Positions 28,771 through 38,900 of a DNA stretch of 60,970 bases are shown here, piece after piece. Under the pieces are notes generated by a model. It had not been told where the DNA came from. It saw only the letters and a program-made list of their open reading frames with translations, and searched no databases. Source of the stretch: Shinella sp. CPCC 101442 (GTDB lineage: Bacteria; Pseudomonadota; Alphaproteobacteria; Rhizobiales; Rhizobiaceae); assembly GCF_024704725.1 (NCBI RefSeq), contig NZ_JALIQS010000017.1, positions 1-60,970 on the forward strand, in the 5' to 3' direction. The stretch's first letter is position 1; the number at the start of each line of letters is the position of its first letter. Made by a program: the position numbers and the translations under genes.

Positions 28771-29172
28771 ATGATCGGACTGGTGCTTGTCACCCATGGC
28801 AGGCTGGCGGAGGAATTTCGTCACGCGCTGGAGCATGTGGTCGGTCCGCAGAAGGCGATCGAGACCGTCTGCATCGGCCCCGAGGACGACATGGACCAGC
28901 GCCGCCAGGACATCCTGGAAGCGGTCCTGAAGGCCGACCAGGGCCACGGCGTCATCATCCTCACCGACATGTTCGGCGGCACGCCCTCCAACCTCGCGAT
29001 ATCCGTGATGTCGGGCGAGAAAATCGAAGTGATCGCCGGGGTCAACCTGCCCATGCTGATCAAGCTCGCCGGCATCCGCGGCGAGAACAACATGGAAAAG
29101 GCGCTGATCGACGCTTCCGAGGCAGGCCGCAAATATATCAACGTGGCAAGCCGCGTCCTCAGCGGCAAATAA
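28771..29172 (+). CDS. PTS EIIA component, mannose family (regulatory)
   Basis: A 133-aa EIIA(Man)-type protein. The active His is at position 9 (LVLVTHGRLAEEF). TDMFGGTPSNLA and VIAGVNLPMLIKL are family motifs. GGAG lies about ten bases before the ATG at 28771. No EIIB/EIIC permease genes are present, so it acts as a terminal phosphate acceptor in a regulatory PTS rather than in sugar uptake. HPr follows after 15 bases. Confidence 0.93.
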   Translation: MIGLVLVTHGRLAEEFRHALEHVVGPQKAIETVCIGPEDDMDQRRQDILEAVLKADQGHGVIILTDMFGGTPSNLAISVMSGEKIEVIAGVNLPMLIKLAGIRGENNMEKALIDASEAGRKYINVASRVLSGK

Positions 29173-29187
29173 GGTTTCCCGCCGTCC

Positions 29188-29460
29188 ATGACCGTCTCGA
29201 AAGAGCTTCTCATCATCAACAAGCGTGGCCTGCACGCCCGCGCTTCGGCGAAATTCGTCCAGACGGTCGACGGTTACGATGCGGAAGTAACCGTGTCCAA
29301 GGACGGCATGACCGTCGGCGGCACATCGATCATGGGCCTGATGATGCTTGCCGCCAGCCCCGGCTGCTCCGTCTTCGTGACGGCGACGGGCACGCAGGCG
29401 CAATCGGTGCTCGATGCACTCGACGCCCTTGTCGCCGACAAGTTCGGCGAGGAAATGTAA
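29188..29460 (+). CDS. ptsH: HPr phosphocarrier protein
   Basis: A 90-aa HPr. The phospho-His is His16 in KRGLHARASAKFVQ. The regulatory Ser is Ser47 in GGTSIMGLMMLAAS, the target of HprK encoded upstream. It passes phosphate from EI (not in this window) to EIIA. It is the last gene of the chvI-chvG-hprK-EIIA-HPr series. Confidence 0.95.
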   Translation: MTVSKELLIINKRGLHARASAKFVQTVDGYDAEVTVSKDGMTVGGTSIMGLMMLAASPGCSVFVTATGTQAQSVLDALDALVADKFGEEM

Positions 29461-29477
29461 TCTTCCCGTTAATATAA

Positions 29478-29501
29478 GGACATAAAGACTTCTTTATGTC
29501 C
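29478..29501. promoter_or_regulatory. Perfect palindrome upstream of ahcY (candidate operator)
   Basis: GGACATAAAG (29478-29487) and CTTTATGTCC (29492-29501) form a perfect 10-base inverted repeat with ACTT between. It is 67 bases ahead of ahcY and 18 after the HPr stop. It is not followed by a T run, so an operator is more likely than a terminator. ArsR-type regulators of methionine-cycle genes (SahR/SamR) use palindromes of this size; the match is an inference. Confidence 0.5.
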
Positions 29502-29568
29502 GGTTGCTCCAGCTGGTGTTTCCTGATAGGAAGCGCCATCGATCAGAGCCAGAAGGCTGGAGATTTTC

Positions 29569-30969
29569 ATGACCACCACGCAGGACTACCACGTCGCCGA
29601 CATCGCGCTTGCCGATTTCGGCCGCAAGGAAATTCAGATTGCCGAGACCGAAATGCCGGGCCTGATGGCCTGCCGCGAAGAATTCGGCACGGCAAAGCCG
29701 CTCAAGGGCGCACGCATCACCGGCTCGCTGCACATGACCATCCAGACCGCCGTCCTCATCGAGACGCTGGTCGCGCTCGGCGCCGACGTGCGCTGGGCCT
29801 CGTGCAACATCTTCTCCACGCAGGACCACGCCGCCGCCGCGATCGCCGCCGCCGGCATCCCGGTCTATGCCGTGAAGGGCGAAAGCCTCACCGAATACTG
29901 GGAATATACCGACAAGATCTTCCAGTGGACCGATGGCGGCCTCTCCAACATGATTCTCGACGACGGCGGCGACGCCACCATGTACATCCTGCTCGGCGCG
30001 CGCGCCGAAGCCGGCGAGAACATCCTGGTCAACCCGGGCTCGGAAGAAGAGGAAATCCTCTTCGCACAGATCAAGAAGCGCCTTGCCGCAACGCCCGGCT
30101 GGTTCACCAAGCAGCGCGACGCCATCCAGGGCGTCACCGAAGAGACCACGACCGGCGTCAACCGTCTCTACCAGCTCCAGCAGAAGGGCCTGCTGCCCTT
30201 CCCGGCGATCAACGTCAACGATTCGGTCACCAAGTCGAAGTTCGACAACAAATACGGCTGCAAGGAATCGCTGGTCGACGGCATTCGTCGCGGCACCGAC
30301 GTGATGATGGCCGGCAAGGTCGCCGTCGTCTGCGGCTACGGTGACGTCGGCAAGGGCTCCGCCGCATCGCTCAGCGGCGCCGGCGCCCGCGTGAAGGTCA
30401 CGGAAATCGACCCGATCTGCGCGCTGCAGGCCGCCATGGACGGCTTTGAAGTCGTCAAGCTCGAGGACGTCGTGTCCTCCGCCGACATCTTCATCACCAC
30501 CACCGGCAACAAGGACGTCATCCGCATCGAGCACATGCGCGAGATGAAGGACATGGCGATCGTCGGCAATATCGGCCACTTCGACAACGAGATCCAGGTC
30601 GCCTCGCTGCGCAATCTCAAGTGGACGAACATCAAGCCGCAGGTCGACATGATCGAGTTCCCGAAGGGCAACCGCATGATCCTGCTCTCGGAAGGCCGCC
30701 TCTTGAACCTCGGCAACGCCACCGGCCACCCGTCCTTCGTGATGTCCGCTTCGTTCTCCAATCAAGTTCTGGCGCAGATCGAGCTCTTCACCAAGGGCGA
30801 TGCGTACAAGAACGAAGTCTACGTCCTGCCCAAGCAGCTCGACGAGAAGGTCGCCCGCCTGCACCTCGCCAAGCTTGGCGCAAGGCTCACCGAACTCTCC
30901 GACGAACAGGCCGGCTATATCGGCGTGACGACGACGGGTCCGTTCAAGGCCGAACACTACAGGTACTGA
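29569..30969 (+). CDS. ahcY: Adenosylhomocysteinase
   Basis: A 466-aa S-adenosylhomocysteine hydrolase. The NAD-binding loop is [15 protein letters not shown]. Catalytic-region motifs are [41 protein letters not shown] and the C-terminal lysine/tyrosine tail ending [10 protein letters not shown]. It splits SAH into homocysteine and adenosine and so keeps methyltransferases running. Upstream is a perfect palindrome and downstream a strong terminator, so it probably forms its own unit. Confidence 0.97.
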   Translation: MTTTQDYHVADIALADFGRKEIQIAETEMPGLMACREEFGTAKPLKGARITGSLHMTIQTAVLIETLVALGADVRWASCNIFSTQDHAAAAIAAAGIPVYAVKGESLTEYWEYTDKIFQWTDGGLSNMILDDGGDATMYILLGARAEAGENILVNPGSEEEEILFAQIKKRLAATPGWFTKQRDAIQGVTEETTTGVNRLYQLQQKGLLPFPAINVNDSVTKSKFDNKYGCKESLVDGIRRGTDVMMAGKVAVVCGYGDVGKGSAASLSGAGARVKVTEIDPICALQAAMDGFEVVKLEDVVSSADIFITTTGNKDVIRIEHMREMKDMAIVGNIGHFDNEIQVASLRNLKWTNIKPQVDMIEFPKGNRMILLSEGRLLNLGNATGHPSFVMSASFSNQVLAQIELFTKGDAYKNEVYVLPKQLDEKVARLHLAKLGARLTELSDEQAGYIGVTTTGPFKAEHYRY

Positions 30970-30997
30970 TCCTTACCCGGATTATCCACAACATCTA

Positions 30998-31036
30998 GAG
31001 GCGGCGCGCTTGACACAAGCGCGCCGCCTCTTTTTT
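30998..31036 (+). terminator. Strong terminator after ahcY
   Basis: GAGGCGGCGCGCTTG (30998-31012) pairs perfectly with CAAGCGCGCCGCCTC (31016-31030) across a three-base loop, followed by six T (31031-31036). This is one of the clearest terminators in the window. Confidence 0.93.
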
Positions 31037-31170
31037 GGGCCCATCCCTTCCCGTCGATTCGGGAAACAAGTATCGTTTAAAGCATTGATTCGGCGTGCAG
31101 ATGCGGACCCTTCACGCCGAGTTGGGATGTCTTGTCGATCAGGCGGCAAACGGACGGAGACATACCGGGG

Positions 31171-33717
31171 ATGATGGCGGAATTGAAACGAGGCCGTTCC
31201 GGGCAGGCTTTTTGCGTGCCGGAGCGGGACTGCGCGCGTCGACTTGCGCTGCAAAATAATCTTATGGTTAACAAATGGTTGACGACCGGCAGGCGCCGTT
31301 TCGTTTCGGCACTTTCGGCAGGATCGGCGCTCATGGCTTTTGCCGGCCCGGCCCATGCAGCCGACCGCTATTTCGCCACCACGGAAATCGTCACGGGCTC
31401 CATGCTGCTCGGTGTCATGTCGGCGGCGGTGGTTTCGGCCCTGTGGATGGGTCGCCTGCGCGCGAAAATGGCGGCTGAAAGCCGCGCGCTGAAAGCCAAC
31501 CTGTCCGATGCCCACCACAATGTTTCCCGCCTGCAGGCGCTGATCGGCGACAAGGACCGCCGCATCGTGGTGTGGGACGGACGGTCCGGCAAGCCGGAGT
31601 TTCTCGGCCAGCTGCCGTCCGAGACCGGCGCACCCCAGGCCGACAACGAATTCCTGGCCTTCGGTCGCTGGTTGAAGCCCACGTCGGCCGGCGAGATCGA
31701 GCGCGCGGTGGAAAAGCTGCGCTCGCAAGCCCAGAGCTTCGACCTCGTCCTGGAAACGAGCCGCGACGAGGTGCTGGAAGCCCAGGGCCGCGTTTCCGGC
31801 GGACAGGCCTTCGTGCGATTCGTGGCGCTGAACAACCTGCGCGCCGAGGCTGCCGAGCTGAAGCTGGAACGCGACCGGCTGGTCGCGGCGCTGACGACGC
31901 TGCAAGGCCTGCTCGACCAGATCGACCTGCCTGTCTGGCAGCGCGCCGCCGATGGGTCGCTCGCCTGGGTCAACGAAGCCTATGCCGAAGCCGTCGAGGC
32001 GAAGGACGCCGCAAGCGCCGTGCATGAAGGCCGCGAACTGCTGCCGACGATCGCGCGTGAAAAAATCCGCGCCACCAGCACCTATGACATGCCCTACCGC
32101 GACAAGGTCTCGACCGTCGTGCACGGCAACCGCGGCTTCTTCGACGTGGTCGATGCCCGCAGCCCGACGGGCTCGGCCGGCATCGCCGTCAACGTCTCCG
32201 ACGTGGAGGCCGTCCGTGAAGAGCTCATGCGCACGCTGAAGAGCCACGCCGAAACGCTCGACCATCTCGCGACGCCAGTCGCGATCTTCGACGGCGACCA
32301 GCGCCTGCAATTCTACAACCAGGCCTTCCAGCATATGTGGGAGGTCGACATGTCCTTCCTCGAAGGCAAACCCGGCAATGGCGAGCTGTTCGACAAGCTG
32401 CGCGCCGCCGGCAAGCTGCCGGAACAGCTGAACTGGAAGCAGTGGAAGGACGCGGCTCTTGCCGTCTACCGCGCCATCGAAACGCAGACCGACCTCTGGC
32501 ACCTGCCGAACGGCCAGACGCTGCGCGTCTTCGCCACCGCGCGCCCGCAGGGCGGCGCGACCTGGGTCTTCGAGAACCTGACCGAAAAGGTCGATCTCGA
32601 AACACGCTACAACACCCTGGTGCAGGTGCAGGACGAAACGATCGACCATCTGGCCGAAGGCGTCGCCGTGTTCAGCCCGGATGGCCGCATCCGTCTGTCC
32701 AATCCGGCCTTCCGCGCGCTCTGGGGCATCAGCGAGGCCGAGGCGAAATCCGGCACGCATATCCGCGCCATCGAGCAGGCCTGCGCGCCCTCCTACGACA
32801 AGCCGGATGGCTGGAAGCGCTTTGCGCATATCATTACCAGCTTCGACGACGAGCGGCCGTCCTGCCAGGGCGTGCTGGAACTGCGCACCGGCCTGGTGCT
32901 CGACTTCGCCGTCATTCCGCTGTCCAACGCCCAGACGATGCTGACCTTCGTCAACATCACCGACAGTGTGCGCGTCAGCCGCGCACTCACCGAGAAGAAC
33001 GATGCCTTGCGCAAAGCGGATGCGCTGAAGAACGATTTCGTCCAGCACGTTTCCTACGAGCTGCGTTCGCCGCTGACCAACATCATCGGCTTCGCGGATC
33101 TCCTGAAGACGCCGACCATGGGCGAACTCAACGACAGACAGTCGGAATATGTCGATCACATCGCGACCTCTTCGGCCGTGCTGCTCACAATCGTCAACGA
33201 CATTCTCGACCTTGCGACCGTCGATGCCGGCATCATGGAACTCGACTATACCGAGATCAACCTGACGGACCTGCTCGACGACGTATCGATGCAGTTCGCC
33301 GACCGGCTGCACGAGGCGCAGGTGACGCTGGAAATCACCGCGCCCGACAATCTCGGCACCATCGTCGCCGACCAGCAGCGCCTCAAGCAGATCCTCATCA
33401 AGCTGCTCGGCAATGCCGCGAATTTCGCGCCCGCGCACAGCTCGATCGGCCTGCGCTGCTGGCGCGAAGGCGTCGATCTCGTCTTCACGGTCTCCGATCG
33501 CGGCCCCGGCATTCCACAGGATGTCCTGAAAACGGTGTTCAACCGCTTCGAAAGCCACGGTCGTCATGGCGGCGCCGGCCTTGGCCTGTCCATCGTCGAG
33601 AGTTTCGTCAGCCTGCACCACGGCACCGTCGCCATCGACAGCCATGAGGGCCGCGGCACGAACGTCACCGTACGCATTCCCTCGGCGACGATGACCTCCT
33701 TCGCAGCGGCGGAATAG
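31171..33717 (+). CDS. divL: DivL-like PAS sensor pseudo-histidine kinase (Tyr in place of His)
   Basis: About 848 aa from the ATG at 31171 (GGAG 11 bases upstream); an alternative ATG at 31264 puts the hydrophobic segment SALSAGSALMAFAGPAHA at the N-terminus. A second hydrophobic stretch (SMLLGVMSAAVVSALWMG) follows, then several PAS-like regions (about residues 240-610). The H-box reads FVQHVSYELRSPLTNIIGFA: Tyr (codon 33055-33057) sits where the phospho-accepting His normally is, as in Caulobacter DivL. The ATPase domain still has LLGNAANFAP, DRGPGIP and GGAGLGLSIVESF. DivL regulates the CckA-CtrA cell-cycle pathway through the DivK response regulator. The name rests on the Tyr and the architecture. 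Confidence 0.8.
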   Translation: MMAELKRGRSGQAFCVPERDCARRLALQNNLMVNKWLTTGRRRFVSALSAGSALMAFAGPAHAADRYFATTEIVTGSMLLGVMSAAVVSALWMGRLRAKMAAESRALKANLSDAHHNVSRLQALIGDKDRRIVVWDGRSGKPEFLGQLPSETGAPQADNEFLAFGRWLKPTSAGEIERAVEKLRSQAQSFDLVLETSRDEVLEAQGRVSGGQAFVRFVALNNLRAEAAELKLERDRLVAALTTLQGLLDQIDLPVWQRAADGSLAWVNEAYAEAVEAKDAASAVHEGRELLPTIAREKIRATSTYDMPYRDKVSTVVHGNRGFFDVVDARSPTGSAGIAVNVSDVEAVREELMRTLKSHAETLDHLATPVAIFDGDQRLQFYNQAFQHMWEVDMSFLEGKPGNGELFDKLRAAGKLPEQLNWKQWKDAALAVYRAIETQTDLWHLPNGQTLRVFATARPQGGATWVFENLTEKVDLETRYNTLVQVQDETIDHLAEGVAVFSPDGRIRLSNPAFRALWGISEAEAKSGTHIRAIEQACAPSYDKPDGWKRFAHIITSFDDERPSCQGVLELRTGLVLDFAVIPLSNAQTMLTFVNITDSVRVSRALTEKNDALRKADALKNDFVQHVSYELRSPLTNIIGFADLLKTPTMGELNDRQSEYVDHIATSSAVLLTIVNDILDLATVDAGIMELDYTEINLTDLLDDVSMQFADRLHEAQVTLEITAPDNLGTIVADQQRLKQILIKLLGNAANFAPAHSSIGLRCWREGVDLVFTVSDRGPGIPQDVLKTVFNRFESHGRHGGAGLGLSIVESFVSLHHGTVAIDSHEGRGTNVTVRIPSATMTSFAAAE

Positions 33718-33718
33718 G

Positions 33719-35221
33719 GTGCGCATGGCGCTCGACATCTTCCTCGCCGACGAAGCCGCGACCATCCGCTTCGGCGAGGACATGGCGCTGGCCGCAAAGC
33801 GCGGCGACTATATCGCGCTGTCAGGCGATCTCGGCGCCGGAAAGTCGACTTTCTCGCGCGCCTTGATCCGGGCGGTTGCCGACGATCCATATCTCGAAGT
33901 GCCAAGCCCGACCTTCACGCTCGTGCAAAGCTACGACCTGCGCATCCCCGTCGCGCATTTCGACCTCTACCGTATCGCCGAGGCCGCCGAGATCGATGAA
34001 CTCGGCTTTGACGAGGCGCTCTCCGACGGCATCTGCCTGGTCGAGTGGCCGGAAAAGGGTTTTGGCGCGCTGCCGACGGACGGTATTGTGCTGACCTTCA
34101 CCCATGAGGGTGATGGCCGTCGTGTCGCCATCGAGGGCCCTGCACCGGCCATGAGCCGGATTCGCCGCTCGCTCGCGATCCGCGCCTTCCTCGACGACGC
34201 CGGCTACCGGAACGCCACCCGACGCCATCTGACGGGCGATGCCTCGGTGCGCGCCTACGAGCATGTCTATTCCGGAGACCGGCGTTTCGTGCTGATGGAT
34301 GCGCCGCGCCACACGCCCGGCCCGATCCTCGCGCAGGGCAAATATTATCAGCAGATCGCCCATATCGCCGAGGACGTGAACCCCTTCATCGCGGTTGGGA
34401 AACACCTCGTATCCCGCGGACTGCGCGCCCCTGAAATCTACGAAACGAACATCGAGCAGGGCATTCTGCTGATCGAGGACCTCGGTAGCGACGGCGTGCT
34501 CGATGGCAACGGCGTTCCCATTGCCGAGCGCTATCGCGAAAGTGCCGCTTGCCTCGTCCGTCTGCATGGACAGCCGCTCGCCAACGATCTGCCGGTGACC
34601 GACGACATCGTGTATCGCGTACCGGATTTCGACCGCGACGCGATGCAGATCGAAGTAAGCCTTCTCACCGACTGGTATCTGCCTTGGAAACGCGGCACGC
34701 CGGCAAGCGACGAAGAACGCAGCGCCTATGTCGCGATCTGGGACGGCCTGATCGGCAGCCTTTCGGCGGCGGAGCACAATCTGCTGCTGCGTGATTTCCA
34801 TTCGCCCAACATCATCTGGCGGCCGGACGCCACCGGCACCGACCGCGTCGGCATCATCGATTTTCAGGATGCGATGATCGGCCCTTCCGCCTATGACGTC
34901 GCCTCGCTGGTGCAGGATGCCCGCGTGGACATGCCTGATGGCGTGGCGGACGGCGTGCTCGGCCACTATCTTTCGCTCCGCGCAAACCATGCTGGTTTCG
35001 ACCGCGAGCGGTTCATGCGCGACTGGCATGTCATGGCGGCGCAGCGCAATTGCAAGCTCGTCGGCATCTGGGTGCGCCTGATGCAGCGCGACGGCAAACC
35101 GGCCTATATGCGCCACATGCCGCGCACCTTGCGCAATCTCACGCACGCGCTTTCCCATCCTGACCTCGCCCCCTTGCGCGAGTGGTGCGAAAAGGCTGGA
35201 ATCCTCGCGACCGAATCATAA
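33719..35221 (+). CDS. tsaE: TsaE / AmgK-like sugar kinase fusion
   Basis: A 500-aa two-domain protein. Residues 1-145 are TsaE, the ATPase of the t6A tRNA-modification complex: SGDLGAGKSTFSRALIRA is the P-loop, with SPTFTLVQSY and VAHFDLYRIAE. Residues about 155-500 are an aminoglycoside-phosphotransferase-fold kinase: LLRDFHSPNIIW is the catalytic loop and GIIDFQDAMIGPSAYD the metal-binding motif. The kinase half resembles AmgK, which phosphorylates the anomeric hydroxyl of MurNAc/GlcNAc. The MurU-type gene follows after 13 bases, supporting that reading. The start is GTG 33719 or ATG 33725, one or seven bases after the divL stop. Confidence 0.9.
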   Translation: MRMALDIFLADEAATIRFGEDMALAAKRGDYIALSGDLGAGKSTFSRALIRAVADDPYLEVPSPTFTLVQSYDLRIPVAHFDLYRIAEAAEIDELGFDEALSDGICLVEWPEKGFGALPTDGIVLTFTHEGDGRRVAIEGPAPAMSRIRRSLAIRAFLDDAGYRNATRRHLTGDASVRAYEHVYSGDRRFVLMDAPRHTPGPILAQGKYYQQIAHIAEDVNPFIAVGKHLVSRGLRAPEIYETNIEQGILLIEDLGSDGVLDGNGVPIAERYRESAACLVRLHGQPLANDLPVTDDIVYRVPDFDRDAMQIEVSLLTDWYLPWKRGTPASDEERSAYVAIWDGLIGSLSAAEHNLLLRDFHSPNIIWRPDATGTDRVGIIDFQDAMIGPSAYDVASLVQDARVDMPDGVADGVLGHYLSLRANHAGFDRERFMRDWHVMAAQRNCKLVGIWVRLMQRDGKPAYMRHMPRTLRNLTHALSHPDLAPLREWCEKAGILATES

Positions 35222-35234
35222 GCGCGGGATCACG

Positions 35235-35969
35235 ATGAAGATCGAAGACGCCATGGTGCTGGCCGCCGGCCTTGGAACGCGCCTGCGCCCCATCACCGAT
35301 ACGATGCCGAAGCCGCTGGTGCCGATCGCGGGAAAGCCGATGATCGACTACGGACTGGATGCGCTGGCAGCGGCGGGCGTGAAGCGCGCCGTCGTCAACG
35401 TCCATCACTTCGCCGACCAGATGACCGCGCATCTTGAAAAGCGTTCTGAGCCGCAAATCATCCTGTCCGACGAGACGAGCGAGCTGATGAACTCCGGTGG
35501 CGGTCTTGCCAAGGGTCTGAAGCTGCTTGGACGGGCGCCCGTCCTCGTCATGAATGCCGATCTCTTCTGGATCGGTGAGACGGTTGGCGAAAAGACCAAT
35601 CTGCAGCGTCTAGCGGAGGCGTTCGATCCCGAAAGCATGGACATGCTGATGCTCTGCGTGCGGCTGGAGGATACGACCGGTCACAACGGCAAGAAGGATT
35701 TTTCCATGGATGCGCATGGCCGCCTCGCCCGCTACCGCGAGGAGAGCGGCAATCCGGTCGTCTATGCCGGCGCCATCGCCATGATGCCCGCGCTGCTCGA
35801 CGACGCGCCTGACGATGCCTTCAACCTCAACATCTACTTCGACCGCGCCATCGAAAAGGGCCGGCTCTTCGGCCTGATGCTCGAGGGGCACTGGATCACG
35901 GTGGGCACGCCGGATGCGATCGGCGCGGCGGAAGCCGTGATCGGCCGTTTGCGCGAGGCGGCAGCGTGA
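35235..35969 (+). CDS. murU: MurU-type sugar-1-phosphate nucleotidyltransferase
   Basis: A 244-aa nucleotidyltransferase. The N-terminal signature is LAAGLGTRLRPITDTMPKPL, then GKPMIDYGLDAL, VLVMNADLFW and EGHWITVGTPDAIGAAE. In Pseudomonas, AmgK makes MurNAc-1-phosphate and MurU converts it to UDP-MurNAc, bypassing de novo synthesis. Adjacency to the AmgK-like domain suggests the same two steps here. The family is often annotated as mannose-1-phosphate guanylyltransferase, which is the main alternative. The stop overlaps the addB GTG. Confidence 0.83.
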   Translation: MKIEDAMVLAAGLGTRLRPITDTMPKPLVPIAGKPMIDYGLDALAAAGVKRAVVNVHHFADQMTAHLEKRSEPQIILSDETSELMNSGGGLAKGLKLLGRAPVLVMNADLFWIGETVGEKTNLQRLAEAFDPESMDMLMLCVRLEDTTGHNGKKDFSMDAHGRLARYREESGNPVVYAGAIAMMPALLDDAPDDAFNLNIYFDRAIEKGRLFGLMLEGHWITVGTPDAIGAAEAVIGRLREAAA

Positions 35970-38900
35970 CGAGTGCGCGCGGCGGCCGCATCTTTTCGAT
36001 CCCGGCAAGCCTGCCCTTTCTGAAGACGGTGGCGGAAAGCCTGATCGACGGGCGTCTGGTTCCCGGCTTCACCTACGATCCCGCCGATCCGCTGGCGCTC
36101 GCCGACGTCACCATCTATGTACCGACCCGGCGTTCGGCCCGCGTGCTGCGCTCGGAATTCGTCGATCTCTTCGGCGGCAAATCGGCGATCCTGCCGGTCA
36201 TCCGCGCGCTTGGCGAGACCGATGACGACAGCGGCTTCTTCGACGAGGTTGCACCGGCCCTGCTTGACATGGCCGAACCGCTGTCCGGCCCGACGCGCCT
36301 TCTGGAACTGGCCCGGCTGGTGCTCGCCTGGCGCAACAGCCTGCCCGCCGCCGTCACCTCCATCCATGCCGAAAGTCCGCTCGTCGCACCCGCAAGCCCC
36401 GCCGACGCCGTCTGGCTTGCCCGCAACCTCGCCGACATCATCGACGCGATGGAGACGGAAGAGCTGGACTGGTCGGCGCTCGACGGGCTCGATGTCTCCA
36501 ACCACGCCCTGTGGTGGCAGCTCACCGCCGAGTTTCTGAAGATCGCCAGCGTGTTCTGGCCGGCCCGCCTCGCCGAGATCGGCCGTTCCTCGCCGTCGCT
36601 GCGCCGCAATGCGACGCTGCATGCGGAAACCGAACGGTATCGCCACACGCCACCGGCCGGCCCAGTCATCATCGCCGGCTCGACCGGCTCCATTCCCGCG
36701 ACGGCCGGACTGATCGCGGCCGTGGCCGGATTGCCAAACGGCGTCGTCATCCTGCCGGGGCTCGACCGCTTCATGTCGGATGCAGAATGGCTTCTGGTCG
36801 GCCATCAGGGCGGCGCGGAAGGCGGGCAGAAACCGGATGCCGCCGCGCGCAGCCATTCGCAATACGGCCTTCACCGCCTGCTCACCCGCATGGGCTGCAC
36901 GCGCAACGATGTCGACGTGCTCGGCACGCCACCCGCTGACCTGGAATACCGCTCGAAACTCATCTCTAGCGCTTTCCTGCCGACACAGGCCACAGCCGGC
37001 TGGGGCGAGGTGCGCGAGGCTCTCGATGCAAACCAGGTGGCCGACGCCTTTCGTGCGGTCTCTCTTGTCGAAGCGGCGAACGAACGCGAGGAGGCGCTGG
37101 CGATCGCCATCGCGCTGCGCCTTGCGCTTGAGGACAGCGACGAGGCCCAGGCAGCGCTGATCACGCCCGATCGAAAACTCGGCCGGCGCGTCGCGGCGGA
37201 ATTGGCCCGTTTCGGCATCGAAGCGGACGATTCGGCCGGCACGCCGCTGCTCTCAACACCGCAGGGCACCCTGCTGCGCCTTCTCGCCGAGGCTGCGCTG
37301 CGCCCCGGCGATCCGGTGCCGCTCGTCGCTCTGCTTAAACATCCCCTCGCCCGCTTCGGTTTGCCGATCGAGGAGCTCCACCAAGCCGTGACCGCGCTGG
37401 AACTGACGGCGTTGCGCGGCGGCACCGCGGAGATCGATGTTTCGGCACTGGAGCCGCTGCTCGAAGCCGCCGTTGCGCGGCAGGCCGGGGATCGCCATCC
37501 GCCCGTCTGGCGCACCGCGTTGCCGGAGGCGGCGATCCCGCTTGCCCGCGACCTCACCCGACGCATCGCGGCAGCCGTCGAGCCGCTGGCCGGCCTCCTG
37601 GTTCATGAGAGCCGCACCGGACGGCGCTTTACCTCTAAACTGCCGCTCTCCGACTGGGCCGGGCGCACCGGGCGTGCGCTGGAGGCAGTTGCGGTGGACG
37701 AGCGCAACGACCTTGCGGCCCTCTGGTCGGGTGAAGCCGGTGACAGTCTCGCCAATCTTCTCAAGGGCGTGATCGAGACCGACGGGCAGATCGAGGCCGA
37801 CGGACCGCAATGGTGCGATATCATCGAGGCCCTGGCAGCGAGCGAAAGCGTCAAGCCGCGATCCATGCGCCATCCGCGCGTCTTCATTTTCGGCGCGCTC
37901 GAATCGCGCCTTCAGAGTGTCGATACCGTCGTCGTCGGCGGGCTCAACGAGGGCACCTGGCCGGGACAGTCGGCAAACGATGCCTTCCTGTCGCGCATCA
38001 TGAAGGTGGAAATCGGCCTCGAACCACCGGAACGCCGCATCGGCCAGCTCGGTCACGACCTGCAGATGGCCGCCGCCACGCCGAAACTCGTTTTCACGCG
38101 CGCCTTGCGCAGCGGCACCGCGCCGACGGTCGCCTCACGCTGGATTCAACGCCTCATCGCCGTCGGCGGGCCGACGCTGGCGGCCGACCTGCGCGCCCGT
38201 GGCAAGAACCTCACCGACTGGGCGGCCCAGATCGATAAAAGCGCCAGCGTGCCCACCGCCGCGCGCCCCGAGCCGCGTCCGCCGGCGGAACTTCAGCCGA
38301 AAAAATACTCCTTCAGCGAGATCGGGCGCCTGCGCCGCGATCCCTATTCCATCTATGCCCGGCATATCCTGCGGCTTCATCCCATCGCCCCGTTCAATCT
38401 CGATCCGGGACCGGCGGAGCGCGGTTCGCTCTATCACCGCATCGTCGACCGTTTCGTTCGCGCGGAGGGAAGCGGCGAGCCGCTGACCGTCATCGGCCAT
38501 ATCCTCGACGAGGAGTTCGATGCCATCGCCCTGCCGCCGCATATCGACGCCGTCTGGCGGCCGCGCTTTGCCGCCGTCGCGCGCGCCTTCGTGCACTGGC
38601 ATCTGAAACGTGCGCCGGGCGTGCGCGAAAGCCTGACGGAAGTCCCGGCCTCGCTCGATCTTTCGGTCGGGGGCATCCGGCTGACGGGCATTGCGGACCG
38701 CATCGATCTTCTGCCCGATGGCAGCGCCGATATCCTCGACTACAAGACGGGCAGCACGCCTTCGCTGAAGGTGGCGCGCGCACTGCTCGATCCGCAGCTG
38801 GCGCTGGAGGCCGCAGCCATCCGCCGGGCTGCCTTCCGCGGTCCGGGCCAACGCGAGCCGGCGAACCTTCTCTATGTGCGCCTCAAACCCGGCGAACGGT

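Noticed and set aside
29478..29501. The palindrome as a terminator for the HPr gene
   Set aside because: The stem is AT-rich and followed by CGGTTGC, not T residues. It remains possible but is less likely than an operator.
30982..33783. A 933-codon open frame on the minus strand opposite the DivL-like gene
   Set aside because: The plus strand encodes an unmistakable sensor kinase in the same bases. The minus frame has shadow composition only.
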